Source of the DNA: Virgibacillus oceani
GTDB lineage: Bacteria > Bacillota > Bacilli > Bacillales > Amphibacillaceae
NCBI RefSeq assembly: GCF_014638995.1
Contig: NZ_BMFR01000008.1
Location: 62,001-126,000, forward strand
DNA length: 64,000 nt
Direction: 5' to 3'
Part shown: positions 1-7,510 of the stretch, piece after piece
How positions within the stretch are numbered: the stretch's first letter is position 1
Layout of the letters: each line of letters opens with the position of its first letter
Made by a program: the position numbers and the translations under genes
Notes under the pieces: generated by a model
What the model saw: the letters and a program-made list of their open reading frames with translations, nothing else
The model's database searches: none
Told to the model about the DNA's origin: nothing

Positions 1-2
1 TG

Positions 3-188
3 AAGCATGATATCAGAACTAACACCAAGACGTATGAACAAAGACAACCTATGACTCATTTACTTTGGGGAGATGCCAGAGAGCTAGTTGTGAATGAGAA
101 TTTGTTAGGGAAAGAGTTAACATTGTATAGTGTAAGAGATACTGTAGATGAATATCTGATTGAGATAGATGCAAAAACTGAAAACTAA
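3..188 (+). CDS. C-terminal end of an unknown gene (cut by the window edge)
   Basis: An open frame runs from the window edge to a TAA at 186-188, giving 61 residues that include MTHLLWGDARELVVNEN and end in IEIDAKTEN. It is mixed and charged with no membrane segment, and I do not recognise the family. A strong hairpin with a T-tract follows within 15 bases, which supports this being the real end of a transcribed gene. It probably belongs to the same integrative element as the genes to its right. Confidence 0.55.
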   Translation, partial: KHDIRTNTKTYEQRQPMTHLLWGDARELVVNENLLGKELTLYSVRDTVDEYLIEIDAKTEN

Positions 189-202
189 GTCTACCTATTT
201 CC

Positions 203-233
203 AAAGAGTACTTATAACAGGTACTCTTTTTTA
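203..233 (+). terminator. Rho-independent terminator
   Basis: The arms AAAGAGTAC (203-211) and GTACTCTTT (221-229) pair perfectly around a 9-base loop and run into a T-rich tail. It ends the partial gene on the left. Confidence 0.8.
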
Positions 234-475
234 TTACTTAATTTTGCGTTTCTTCAATGGGAACCAAGGTTCTATAAAGGGTTGGAATTTGTACTTGGGT
301 TATGTAAATGTTCAATCTAATTATTTCATTTAAGACCTTGTTCTGCTTACTTAACTTGTTTGATAGCTACTTTTTTAAACTTACTATATGAACCTATGGT
401 TTAAGGTTTATATAATAATTTAAATTAAAGGAATAAGGACAGAATGTATGATAAAATAAAAAGCGGTGATAAAAT
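234..475. other. AT-rich gap before the methylase gene
   Basis: About 240 bases without a normal-sized gene. A weak promoter is possible (TTGATA at 359-364). The only open frame with a ribosome site is an 11-codon one at its end (444-479), listed separately. Confidence 0.4.
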
Positions 476-479
476 ATGA
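444..479 (+). CDS. Possible 11-codon leader peptide coupled to the methylase
   Basis: ATG at 444 follows AAGGAC and reads MYDKIKSGDKI. Its TGA overlaps the methylase ATG in the classic ATGA arrangement. The methylase's own ribosome site (GCGGTGAT, 463-470) lies inside this micro-frame, so translation could control access to it. So short a frame can arise by chance. Confidence 0.25.
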   Translation: MYDKIKSGDKI

Positions 480-2116
480 AGTTAAAAGATAATGCAACAC
501 CTGAAAAAATTAGAGGTGCATACTATACCCCTTCTGATTTAGCTCAGTTTTTAGTGGAATGGGGATTTAATAAAAATGTGGAGACTGTACTTGAACCGAG
601 TTGTGGAGACGGTGTTTTTCTAGAATCTTTAAAAGGACTGGATAAAAATTTTAGTTGTATAGGTGTAGAACTTTTTGAATCGGAAGCTGAAAAAGCAAAA
701 CAAGCAGTTGTAAATGATGAGAGGTTCAAGGTAATAAATAATGATTTTTATGACGAATATGAAAAGCATTTAACACAAGCTGGTTTTGATTTGATAGTTG
801 GTAATCCTCCATATATTAGGTATCAATATTTGACAGAGGAACAAAGAGAAGAGCAATCAATTATTTTACAGAATAACGGAATGAACTCAAATAAGTTGAT
901 TAACGCATGGGTTTCTTTTGTAGTTGCTAGTGTGCAACTTTTAAATAATGGTGGAAATATTGGTTTAGTAATACCTGCGGAGTTATTACAAGTAAAATAT
1001 TCAGAACAGTTAAGATTGTATTTAATGGAACAACTACAGAAAATGACAATTGTTACATTCCGAGAGTTAATCTTTCCGGATGTAGAACAAGAAGTTATTT
1101 TATTAATGGGAGAAAAAGTATCTGAATTTAATGGTGACCATCTAATAAAAATTCTTGAGTTTGATAGTATTAAAGATTTAGTTGAAAACTTTGAAGAAGT
1201 CGACAAGAATGTGGCTTACAAAGAAGTAGACTTATCAACAACAAAATGGACAAGGTATTTCTTAAATCAAAAACAGAATGAAGCAATTGACGAAGTTAGA
1301 GGTGATAATAGATTCTTTCCGTTTAATACAATTGCTGACGTAGATATTGGGATAACTACTGGTAATAATAAGTTTTTTAGTGTTAATAAAGAAATAGTTA
1401 AAAAATATGACCTAGAAAGTGTTGCGATACCTTTAATCGCCAGAAGTGTAAATATACCAGGAACTATATTCCGTAAAGAAGATTGGCTTAAAAATGTTGA
1501 GGCAGGTGCCAATACTTATTTATTAGATTTTAATGGTGTAAAAGAAGAGGAATTTACCGAGGGTCAAAGGAATTATATTAAAGAAGGTGAAAAAAGAGGA
1601 GAGCATACAGGTTATAAGTGTAGAATAAGAAAGAAATGGTATTGTATTCCTTCTATCTATACTCCAGATGCATTCTTCCTCAGAAGAAACCATCTTTATC
1701 CTAAATTTGTGATGAATGACATTGATGCAGTTAGTACTGATACTATGCATAGAATTAGGTTTTCACTGTTAGCGGATAGAAAAAAAGCCACCTTAGCCTT
1801 TTATAATAGCATTGGATTAGCTTTTACGGAATTAGAGGCAAGAAGTTATGGTGGTGGAGTCCTAGAAATATTACCGGGGGAATTAGAAAAAGTCACCATA
1901 CCCAACCTTGAGGATATTGATATTAAGGAAGAATTAGTGGAAGAATTATTAGCTGAAATTGATAAGTTAACAAGAACTAATAAGGACATAATTGAAGTCT
2001 TAAATTTAATAGACGAAGAAATTCTTGTTAAGAAAATGGGTATATCGAGGGATTTGGTAGATACTTTTAATGATATATGGAAAACCTTAAGGAGCAGAAG
2101 ATTGAGCAGAGGTTAG
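476..2116 (+). CDS. Eco57I/TaqI-type N6-adenine DNA methyltransferase, orphan
   Basis: This is a 546-residue gamma-class adenine methylase that transfers methyl from S-adenosylmethionine to adenine N6 in DNA. The order of motifs is visible: the cofactor loop LEPSCGDG at about residues 39-46, then the catalytic NPPY at about 110-113, then a long target-recognition half. The segment after NPPY (YIRYQYLTEEQRE and GLVIPAELLQVKYSEQLR) is typical of the Eco57I family. There is no nuclease domain in the protein and no restriction gene beside it, so it is either a solitary modifier or one that protects the element. Its stop is followed by about 120 bases and a strong terminator, so it appears to be transcribed alone. 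Confidence 0.85.
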   Translation: MKLKDNATPEKIRGAYYTPSDLAQFLVEWGFNKNVETVLEPSCGDGVFLESLKGLDKNFSCIGVELFESEAEKAKQAVVNDERFKVINNDFYDEYEKHLTQAGFDLIVGNPPYIRYQYLTEEQREEQSIILQNNGMNSNKLINAWVSFVVASVQLLNNGGNIGLVIPAELLQVKYSEQLRLYLMEQLQKMTIVTFRELIFPDVEQEVILLMGEKVSEFNGDHLIKILEFDSIKDLVENFEEVDKNVAYKEVDLSTTKWTRYFLNQKQNEAIDEVRGDNRFFPFNTIADVDIGITTGNNKFFSVNKEIVKKYDLESVAIPLIARSVNIPGTIFRKEDWLKNVEAGANTYLLDFNGVKEEEFTEGQRNYIKEGEKRGEHTGYKCRIRKKWYCIPSIYTPDAFFLRRNHLYPKFVMNDIDAVSTDTMHRIRFSLLADRKKATLAFYNSIGLAFTELEARSYGGGVLEILPGELEKVTIPNLEDIDIKEELVEELLAEIDKLTRTNKDIIEVLNLIDEEILVKKMGISRDLVDTFNDIWKTLRSRRLSRG

Positions 2117-2240
2117 TGAATAACTTGTAAGAGATAAATATAATTTTACCCTGTAAAAAGGTTTTTGAAGAGTCTCCTCTAAAGAAAGTGAACTATTCGA
2201 TAATTTGCAAAAAAGCAACCTAAAATTTAGATTATATCGA

Positions 2241-2272
2241 CCCCGAAGTATGTTAATACTTCGGGGTTTTTT
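2241..2272 (+). terminator. Strong rho-independent terminator
   Basis: CCCCGAAGTAT (2241-2251) and ATACTTCGGGG (2256-2266) form a perfect 11-bp stem with a GTTA loop and six Ts. It ends the methylase transcript. The radC-like gene starts 19 bases later, so that gene either has its own promoter or depends on read-through. Confidence 0.9.
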
Positions 2273-2290
2273 ATATAGGAGGTTAAATAA

Positions 2291-2737
2291 ATGAAATCTG
2301 CAAAAAGAGTGAATATTGTAACCGTTAAGTTAGTAAAAGAATCTAGTTTACTTTATAAGAAGAGAAGCGTCGGCTCACCTGAAGACGGTTATGACTTAGT
2401 GAAGCAATTCTTAGAAGACAAAGACCGTGAGCATTTCATTGTAACAACATTGGATACTAAAAATCAGCCTGTATCAATTAATATCTGTCATATCGGAAGT
2501 TTAAATGCGAGTCTTGTTAGTCCACGTGAAATTATGAAAACGGCAATTCTATCATCAGCTGCAAGTATTATAGTGGCACATAACCACCCGTCAGGTGATG
2601 TACAAGAATCGAGAGAAGATATAGAAGTTACTGAAAGGCTCGTTGAAGCCGGAAAACTGATGGGGATTGAGCTTCTTGACCATTTGATTATTGGAGATGG
2701 CAAATATACATCGTTAAAAGAAAAAGGTTATATCTAA
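2291..2737 (+). CDS. radC: RadC-family JAB (MPN) domain protein
   Basis: At 148 residues this is the short, mobile-element version of RadC, lacking the N-terminal helix-hairpin-helix part of chromosomal RadC. The JAMM metal signature HNHPSGD is at about residues 97-103, preceded by the usual GSLNASLVSPREI stretch and followed by EDIEVTERL and LLDHLIIGDGKYTSLKEKGYI. AGGAGGT sits 8 bases before the ATG. RadC-like genes are common in plasmids, phages and SCC elements, but their biochemical role is not settled. Confidence 0.9.
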   Translation: MKSAKRVNIVTVKLVKESSLLYKKRSVGSPEDGYDLVKQFLEDKDREHFIVTTLDTKNQPVSINICHIGSLNASLVSPREIMKTAILSSAASIIVAHNHPSGDVQESREDIEVTERLVEAGKLMGIELLDHLIIGDGKYTSLKEKGYI

Positions 2738-2749
2738 GGGGGGAAAATA

Positions 2750-3067
2750 ATGTGTTATTACAAAGCCGAACACTTTGCAACCTTTATGTCTTTGGAATTC
2801 GATATAGATATTGACGAAAAACAGGTAGGAGAAGAATCAGTCCTTTTGTACAAAGAAGAACTTGATAAGAATCTTGTTTCAACAGAATTGATTGGTATTA
2901 GTCCTGAAATGGTGTTGGTACACTTTTGTGTTTATAATACTAATGAACATGAGTGGTTGGTTTGTGTGGCATCTGATGCTGATACAAACCAACCACTCTT
3001 TTTAGTTTGTCTTAAAGACGGTATGAAGGTTTATGAAGAAATATTGCTTGGAACTAAGGAGAAGTAA
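2750..3067 (+). CDS. Unknown 105-residue acidic protein with an internal terminator
   Basis: This gene follows radC by 12 bases with a GGGGGG ribosome site, so the two form an operon. The protein is small, acidic and soluble, with no family I recognise; it begins MCYYKAEHF and has hydrophobic beta-like strands such as MVLVHFCVY and LFLVCL. The DNA coding for residues 68 to 85 is a near-perfect terminator (2951-3003), which is very unusual. No other terminator follows its stop codon at 3067. Confidence 0.65.
   Translation: MCYYKAEHFATFMSLEFDIDIDEKQVGEESVLLYKEELDKNLVSTELIGISPEMVLVHFCVYNTNEHEWLVCVASDADTNQPLFLVCLKDGMKVYEEILLGTKEK
2951..3003 (+). terminator. Terminator-like hairpin inside a coding sequence
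   Basis: GAGTGGTTGGTTTGT (2951-2965) and ACAAACCAACCACTC (2984-2998) are perfect 15-base inverted arms, extended by a G-U and an A-U pair, and are followed by TTTTT. It lies in frame within the 105-codon gene, with 21 codons still to go. Confidence 0.7.
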
Positions 3068-3159
3068 AAATAACAAATTTAGAAAAATACTCGTATCTAG
3101 ATATTATGACTTAGTGGAGATTAACTAAAGGAATCGTGTAAAATAATTGTTATCAAGTC

Positions 3160-3177
3160 TCGGTAATGACTTACCGA
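3160..3177 (+). promoter_or_regulatory. Small hairpin upstream of the 243-residue gene
   Basis: TCGGTAA and TTACCGA pair around a TGAC loop, with no T-tract. It lies 38 bases before the next start codon and could be an operator or an RNA element in the leader. No function is evident. Confidence 0.35.
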
Positions 3178-3214
3178 ATCTTCTTAGATGACTCAAGAGA
3201 GGTAGGACTTTAGC

Positions 3215-3946
3215 ATGTCGAAAAAAACATTTAACGTAACAGACCTAACGAAAGAAGTTTATGGAAATAGTGATACTAATTCTGGTACTTTTGAAACCAA
3301 TAGAAAAAGAATTGAAAGACATATAAAAGGTGTACAAGAAATGTTGGGACAATCTCGTAGAACGTTTGAAGCTCCGATAGACCAGTTAGACGATTACGTT
3401 TTGTTAATTAAAAATCTATTGGACAACCCTGAAAATAATGATGCCTTAAAATTAAATAGAAAGATGATTAATGGTCAAGCTTTAGAGGAGAAAAAAGACA
3501 ATAAAGCTTTAAAATCTTTAATTAAAATTGTGGCTGAAGCTGAACATAAAAAATTGATAGACCAAGACAAAGAACTATTTGAAAAATGGCTAGAAGACCA
3601 ACTTAGTGATAATTATTACATTGCAAGTGAAAAAAATCTTGATGAAGTAATGAGGATTGTCAAAAATGATTTTTCGCTGTTTGATGACCTGAATAGTCTT
3701 GCATCAAAGTTGGAATTCCAGGAAAAATATATGAATGACATAAGAATGGTAAGTTCTATGTACAGACTACAAGTCGAAGAGCAATTGTTATTCGAAGAGT
3801 GTTTTCTTGAAATAATGAACTCTCATCCTGATTTAAATGAGAAAACAATGTACACTATGGCAGATTTTTTAGAACTACCTCCCCCAATCCAACAAGAAAT
3901 ACGAGTTCTAATAGAAAAAAAACGACAAAAACCTTCTGAATTGTAA
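3215..3946 (+). CDS. Unknown 243-residue helical protein of the element
   Basis: The protein is charged, mostly alpha-helical and soluble, starting MSKKTFNVTDLTKEVYGNS. The N-terminal stretch could be a small DNA-binding head but shows no clear helix-turn-helix. The middle is rich in Lys and Glu and may form coiled coil. GAGAGG precedes the start. The 3' end is nested in a terminator, so the gene is a single transcription unit or the last of one. It sits between the RadC operon and the replication genes of the element. I cannot assign a function. Confidence 0.6.
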   Translation: MSKKTFNVTDLTKEVYGNSDTNSGTFETNRKRIERHIKGVQEMLGQSRRTFEAPIDQLDDYVLLIKNLLDNPENNDALKLNRKMINGQALEEKKDNKALKSLIKIVAEAEHKKLIDQDKELFEKWLEDQLSDNYYIASEKNLDEVMRIVKNDFSLFDDLNSLASKLEFQEKYMNDIRMVSSMYRLQVEEQLLFEECFLEIMNSHPDLNEKTMYTMADFLELPPPIQQEIRVLIEKKRQKPSEL

Positions 3947-3963
3947 TGATTCAGAAGGTTTTT
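3927..3963 (+). terminator. Terminator spanning the stop codon
   Basis: A perfect 15-bp stem pairs AAAAACCTTCTGAAT (3927-3941) with ATTCAGAAGGTTTTT (3949-3963) around a 7-base loop. The stop codon (3944-3946) lies in the loop. Confidence 0.85.
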
Positions 3964-4080
3964 GTTATGTCAAGGATTTTTTTTGGTTGGATTTCCCCAT
4001 AAACATTTCCGTGAGTATTTTTCAATCACCCAATAAAATTAGAATCGTAAACAAACAAAACAACTACGGAGGTAATGTTT

Positions 4081-4590
4081 ATGATTCACAAAAAAAGTAA
4101 CTATCAAATTGCTAACTCTGCATTAACAGAAGTTAGAAAAGACCATTATGACGGTGTGAATTCCATATATCGTTTGGCAGCTACAGTACCTATACCAGAT
4201 GGCACACCAATTGAGGGTATATATCGATTATTAAATCGATTAATTAGTCAACTCTCAACCTTAGAGGTGCGAGCCAATCGAATCTTCATAGGTAATCATT
4301 CGTTTGATATTGATTTTTATCCAAAAGGCTATCAAATGGTTATGACCCGAGGTCAATATGCAGGGTTGCAACTAGAACTTGCTGAGTTCTTGAACAAGTC
4401 ACGAATTAAAGGAATAACAATCCAAAGTGGTTCCTTCATTGATGACCCAGATGGCTCAGTAAAATCCGTATGCAACGACCTTATCAACTTTTTCCCTGAA
4501 TTTAATTCGAAATGTTTTGGTGCTTATGATGGTGAGTCAATCGAAGTAATAAGTTTAAACACGCAGATGATTTATGAGGAGGTAGCATAA
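4081..4590 (+). CDS. Unknown 169-residue protein at the head of the replication operon
   Basis: An ATG at 4075 is in frame but sits only two bases after CGGAGGT (4067-4073). The ATG at 4081 has normal spacing and is the better start. The product begins MIHKKSNYQIANSAL and is mixed alpha/beta with no membrane segment. Its last base overlaps the ATG of the next gene, so the two are translationally coupled, and a primase-helicase follows. This position suggests a part in replication or recombination of the element, but the sequence itself does not show it. Confidence 0.6.
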   Translation: MIHKKSNYQIANSALTEVRKDHYDGVNSIYRLAATVPIPDGTPIEGIYRLLNRLISQLSTLEVRANRIFIGNHSFDIDFYPKGYQMVMTRGQYAGLQLELAEFLNKSRIKGITIQSGSFIDDPDGSVKSVCNDLINFFPEFNSKCFGAYDGESIEVISLNTQMIYEEVA

Positions 4591-5186
4591 TGGCTTTGAA
4601 AAAAGTGAAGCGTCCAGTTTTGAAAGGTGAACAAGAATTTATTGAATCAAGGAAAAAAGATGCTAAACACTTGGAAGAAGTATCTTCCTCCCAAGTGGAT
4701 AGGAATGTAGATGAGTTTCCAAAAGCTCATCTACATGAAACAATTTCATTACAAGGAATCTCTAATGAAAATGAAATGTCAATAACTGAGTTACCACTCA
4801 TTTCATTTACGGGCGGTCAGGCTAGACTAATACGAAAACCGAAGCTACCAGAGGGTAACTATTTTTTTCGAATTAACAATGTGACATATAAGAAAAATTT
4901 TAAAAGTAAGTTTGGAGCTAATGGCTTAGTTCTATTTCATTTCTCAATAGGAAAATCTGAAGATGATACACCGACTCAAATTACTATTTCATTCTCGTTT
5001 TCTTATCATTATGAGTCACCTCTTATGCAGTTTGTTAATAACTTCGCTCCGCTTTTCGATGAGGAAACAATTTCTTTTGATGGATTAGTGGGTTGTTGCG
5101 GTGTTGGTCGTATTTATCATCATCAGACAGCAAGAGGAAGTATATATGAACGAATAAAAGTTGAAAGTGTTAATTTGTTTAATTAA
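4590..5186 (+). CDS. Unknown protein upstream of the primase-helicase, possibly ssDNA-binding
   Basis: The 198-residue product starts one base into the preceding stop codon. The first 70 residues are polar and probably disordered. The rest looks like a compact beta-rich domain, with LPEGNYFFRINNVTYK followed by FHFSIGKSEDDTPTQITIS and a long hydrophobic strand. A short beta domain placed just before a replicative helicase resembles in layout the ssDNA-binding proteins encoded by phages and SCC elements. That is inference from position and strand pattern; I see no diagnostic motif. Confidence 0.55.
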   Translation: MALKKVKRPVLKGEQEFIESRKKDAKHLEEVSSSQVDRNVDEFPKAHLHETISLQGISNENEMSITELPLISFTGGQARLIRKPKLPEGNYFFRINNVTYKKNFKSKFGANGLVLFHFSIGKSEDDTPTQITISFSFSYHYESPLMQFVNNFAPLFDEETISFDGLVGCCGVGRIYHHQTARGSIYERIKVESVNLFN

Positions 5187-5192
5187 TTGAAT

Positions 5193-5225
5193 ACAAGGTG
5201 ACAGGGAATTCTCTTGTTACCTTGT
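5193..5225 (+). promoter_or_regulatory. Hairpin just before the primase ribosome site
   Basis: ACAAGGTGACA (5193-5203) pairs with TGTTACCTTGT (5215-5225) with one G-U pair. It is followed by AAAAGGGAGAAG rather than Ts, so it is not a classic terminator. It may protect the mRNA or modulate primase translation. Confidence 0.45.
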
Positions 5226-5241
5226 AAAAGGGAGAAGAAAA

Positions 5242-6921
5242 ATGAAAGTAAACGAACAACAGACAGAAAAATATTTGTTGTATAGCCCTATTAAGAGAGT
5301 CAGACTGTTAGAAGGAACAGGAACATTATCTACACTACTCCACGAAATAAAGGATGATAGAAAGCTATCAATATTAATGACTGCGGTTCATATCGTAGCT
5401 GTAGGGGAAGAGTATGCTTTTTTTACTGCATTAGTGAAACATGCACCCAATGTTCGAGACTCTGAAATAAACGTATTATATGATTCTGCCAATATTACCA
5501 ATGATTCCATGGTTCCTGAGAAATTAATTGAAGAATTAAGACTGGTGCTGAAAGTTGGAAAAGCAGAAGAAAGAGGCTTTTTATATGATGAAAAAAAGAA
5601 TCGATATAGTTTCAATGCTAACGTGTTTGCTAGACACTTTCTGCAGAGATGTCATATACGCTCCACAGAAGACGGAAGGTTGTTTCTTTACAATTATAAA
5701 GGTGTTTATGAAGAACTTTCAGAAGTACATCTGGGAAAGCTTATTCGTAGCGTGATGCATGAAGGAAAGTGGAACAGTTGGAAAAGTACTTATGAGGTTG
5801 AAATTTATAAAGCTCTCCAACGAGAAGCTAATACAGTCGAAGAGATGAATGTACATCGAAACTATCTGAATGTCGAGAACGGTATGCTTGATTTGAGTAC
5901 CTATACCTTACTTGAACATTCACCAAAGTATCTATCAACTGTTCAGATTCCAATTCATTATGATGCAAAAGCAACTGCGCCAAAGTTCCTTTCTTTTCTA
6001 GATGATATTACATGTACCGACGCAGGATTAGTCTCTGTTCATCAGGAACTAATTGGATATTGGCTAACAAGTGAAACGAAAGCTGAAAAGGCAGTCTATT
6101 ATTATGGTAGTGGTGCAAATGGAAAAAGTGTTTTAGCCTCGATTATTACTGAACTAGTAGGGCCACAGAATGTTAGCAGTGTACCGCTATCAAAATTCAA
6201 TGACCAATTTGGTTTGGAAAGTATGATAGGTAAAGCATTGAATATATCTGCTGAAAATGAGATGGGCGGTAAGGCATTGAAAACAGAAAACTTTAAGGCG
6301 ATTGTAAGTGGAGATAGTATCACAATTAATATTAAATATCGACCAGCTATCACTTATCGACCATTTTGTAGACAAGTATTCCTAGTAAATAACCTTCCTG
6401 ATTCTTCCGATGTGACGGAGGGTTATTTTAGAAAAATTATTATTATCCCATTTCCTCGTACTTTCAAAAAAGAAGAGCGAGATGTGAATCTTAAGAATGA
6501 GTTATTGAAGGAACTACCTGGCATATTAAATTGGGCTATCGAAGGCTTAAAACGCTTAAGGAAAAATAATTATCAGTTTAGTTCCTCAAAAGCAATTGAG
6601 TCGTTGCAAGAATCCTATTATAACGAGCAAAATCCAGTTCAAGAGTTTTTCGATGAATATGTAGCCATACAAGATGATAGTCGTACCAAACAGTCAGCTT
6701 TTTTCAATATGTATATTCGATGGTTGGAAATCCAAGGAATTGATGATAAAGGAACGAGGTCTCGTCAGGTCTTCTGGAGATACTTTAAAATCATTCTTAA
6801 TAATGAAGGTGTGGCTATTAATAAAAAGAAAGTAAAAGGGACTATTTACTTTGACGGATTGAAACTACAAGATTTTGAAGAACAAAACTCAAGATTAAAC
6901 GAAAACATTATTCCATTTTAG
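5242..6921 (+). CDS. P4/D5-family primase-helicase (superfamily 3)
   Basis: This 559-residue protein is the replicative helicase of the element. The Walker A loop GSGANGKS lies at about residues 290-297. It is followed by the SF3 pattern: LSAENEMGGK replaced by ISAENEMGGK, then FKAIVSGDSI, then RQVFLVNNLPDSSD and FRKIIIIPFPRTF. The YLNVENGMLDLSTY stretch before it is the D5/P4 N-terminal hallmark. No clear catalytic DxD primase motif is visible in the first 150 residues, so priming activity is uncertain. It likely unwinds the excised element for its own replication, together with the two genes before it. It lies one short gene pair upstream of the recombinase. Confidence 0.85.
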   Translation: MKVNEQQTEKYLLYSPIKRVRLLEGTGTLSTLLHEIKDDRKLSILMTAVHIVAVGEEYAFFTALVKHAPNVRDSEINVLYDSANITNDSMVPEKLIEELRLVLKVGKAEERGFLYDEKKNRYSFNANVFARHFLQRCHIRSTEDGRLFLYNYKGVYEELSEVHLGKLIRSVMHEGKWNSWKSTYEVEIYKALQREANTVEEMNVHRNYLNVENGMLDLSTYTLLEHSPKYLSTVQIPIHYDAKATAPKFLSFLDDITCTDAGLVSVHQELIGYWLTSETKAEKAVYYYGSGANGKSVLASIITELVGPQNVSSVPLSKFNDQFGLESMIGKALNISAENEMGGKALKTENFKAIVSGDSITINIKYRPAITYRPFCRQVFLVNNLPDSSDVTEGYFRKIIIIPFPRTFKKEERDVNLKNELLKELPGILNWAIEGLKRLRKNNYQFSSSKAIESLQESYYNEQNPVQEFFDEYVAIQDDSRTKQSAFFNMYIRWLEIQGIDDKGTRSRQVFWRYFKIILNNEGVAINKKKVKGTIYFDGLKLQDFEEQNSRLNENIIPF

Positions 6922-6928
6922 GGGGTCT

Positions 6929-7020
6929 AGGGGGAGTGGCAAAAGTAAAAATGAGCGGAAGATGAAAATGAGTATCGGAACTGAGAAAAGTTTTACTCTA
7001 ACATACCACCCTCTCCCCCT
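6929..7020. repeat. Nested inverted and direct repeats between helicase and recombinase genes
   Basis: AGGGGGTCT is directly repeated as AGGGGGAGT (6920-6937). AGGGGGAG (6929-6936) is inverted as CTCCCCCT (7013-7020), with AGTAAAA and TTTTACT nested inside, and AAAATGAG occurs twice. A run of A and T follows. The arrangement would fit an origin or recombination site but could also be a folded 3' UTR. Confidence 0.4.
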
Positions 7021-7076
7021 TGCTACCTATTAAGAATTTAAATATATATTATTATCTGGATGAGGAGAATATTCGT

Positions 7077-7181
7077 ATGGAGAAAAAGAATAGAAACATT
7101 TATGACTATGAAAGTATAGTAGATATCTTAGCTGAAATGGTTACAACTTATTTAGAGAAAAATACACAAGGAGAAAATTAA
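7077..7181 (+). CDS. 34-residue small protein
   Basis: GAGGAG lies 11 bases before an ATG. The product starts MEKKNRNIYDYESIVDILAE and is short, helical and soluble. Its last codons carry the ribosome site (AAGGAGAAAA) for the next gene, whose ATG lies two bases after the TAA. That spacing, together with its place in an otherwise tight operon, supports it as real. Function unknown. Confidence 0.5.
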   Translation: MEKKNRNIYDYESIVDILAEMVTTYLEKNTQGEN

Positions 7182-7183
7182 TT

Positions 7184-7510
7184 ATGAATAACTCTAATGA
7201 ACTTCGAATTGTAATTTATACAAGAAATACAGCGATAGAACAACCACAAGGTCGATATCTATATAGAGACGTATACTTGTTGAAATGCTTATATGAACGA
7301 AATGGCTATCCAATAAACAAGATATATCGTGAACCTAGTTCCAAGATACGTCCATCAGAACGTCCTGTACTAAAGAAACTATTAAAGGATGAACATTTGG
7401 CAACGAAACGAGATATGCCATTATCTAACTTGGCAAAATTAATTATTGGTAAAGAGCAGATTTTGAAAGGAGGTGAATGGAATGGCAGTACAAACAGAAA
7501 TGCTTCTTAA
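7184..7510 (+). CDS. Serine-recombinase N-domain-like mini-protein lacking the catalytic serine
   Basis: The 108-residue product aligns without gaps to the start of the adjacent recombinase: IYTRNTAIEQ here against IYARVSTLEQ there, then ERNGYPINKIY against EREGYAVHKEY, then RPVLKKLLKDE against RPALQQLLHDA. The nucleophile Ser31 of the recombinase corresponds to Thr16 here, and the catalytic core after that point is missing, so the protein should be inactive. The conserved arginine (Arg14) is kept. It overlaps the recombinase start by 29 bases and must be co-expressed with it. It may be an accessory or directionality partner, or a decaying duplicate. The intact frame and good ribosome sites favour a kept function. 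Confidence 0.7.
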   Translation: MNNSNELRIVIYTRNTAIEQPQGRYLYRDVYLLKCLYERNGYPINKIYREPSSKIRPSERPVLKKLLKDEHLATKRDMPLSNLAKLIIGKEQILKGGEWNGSTNRNAS

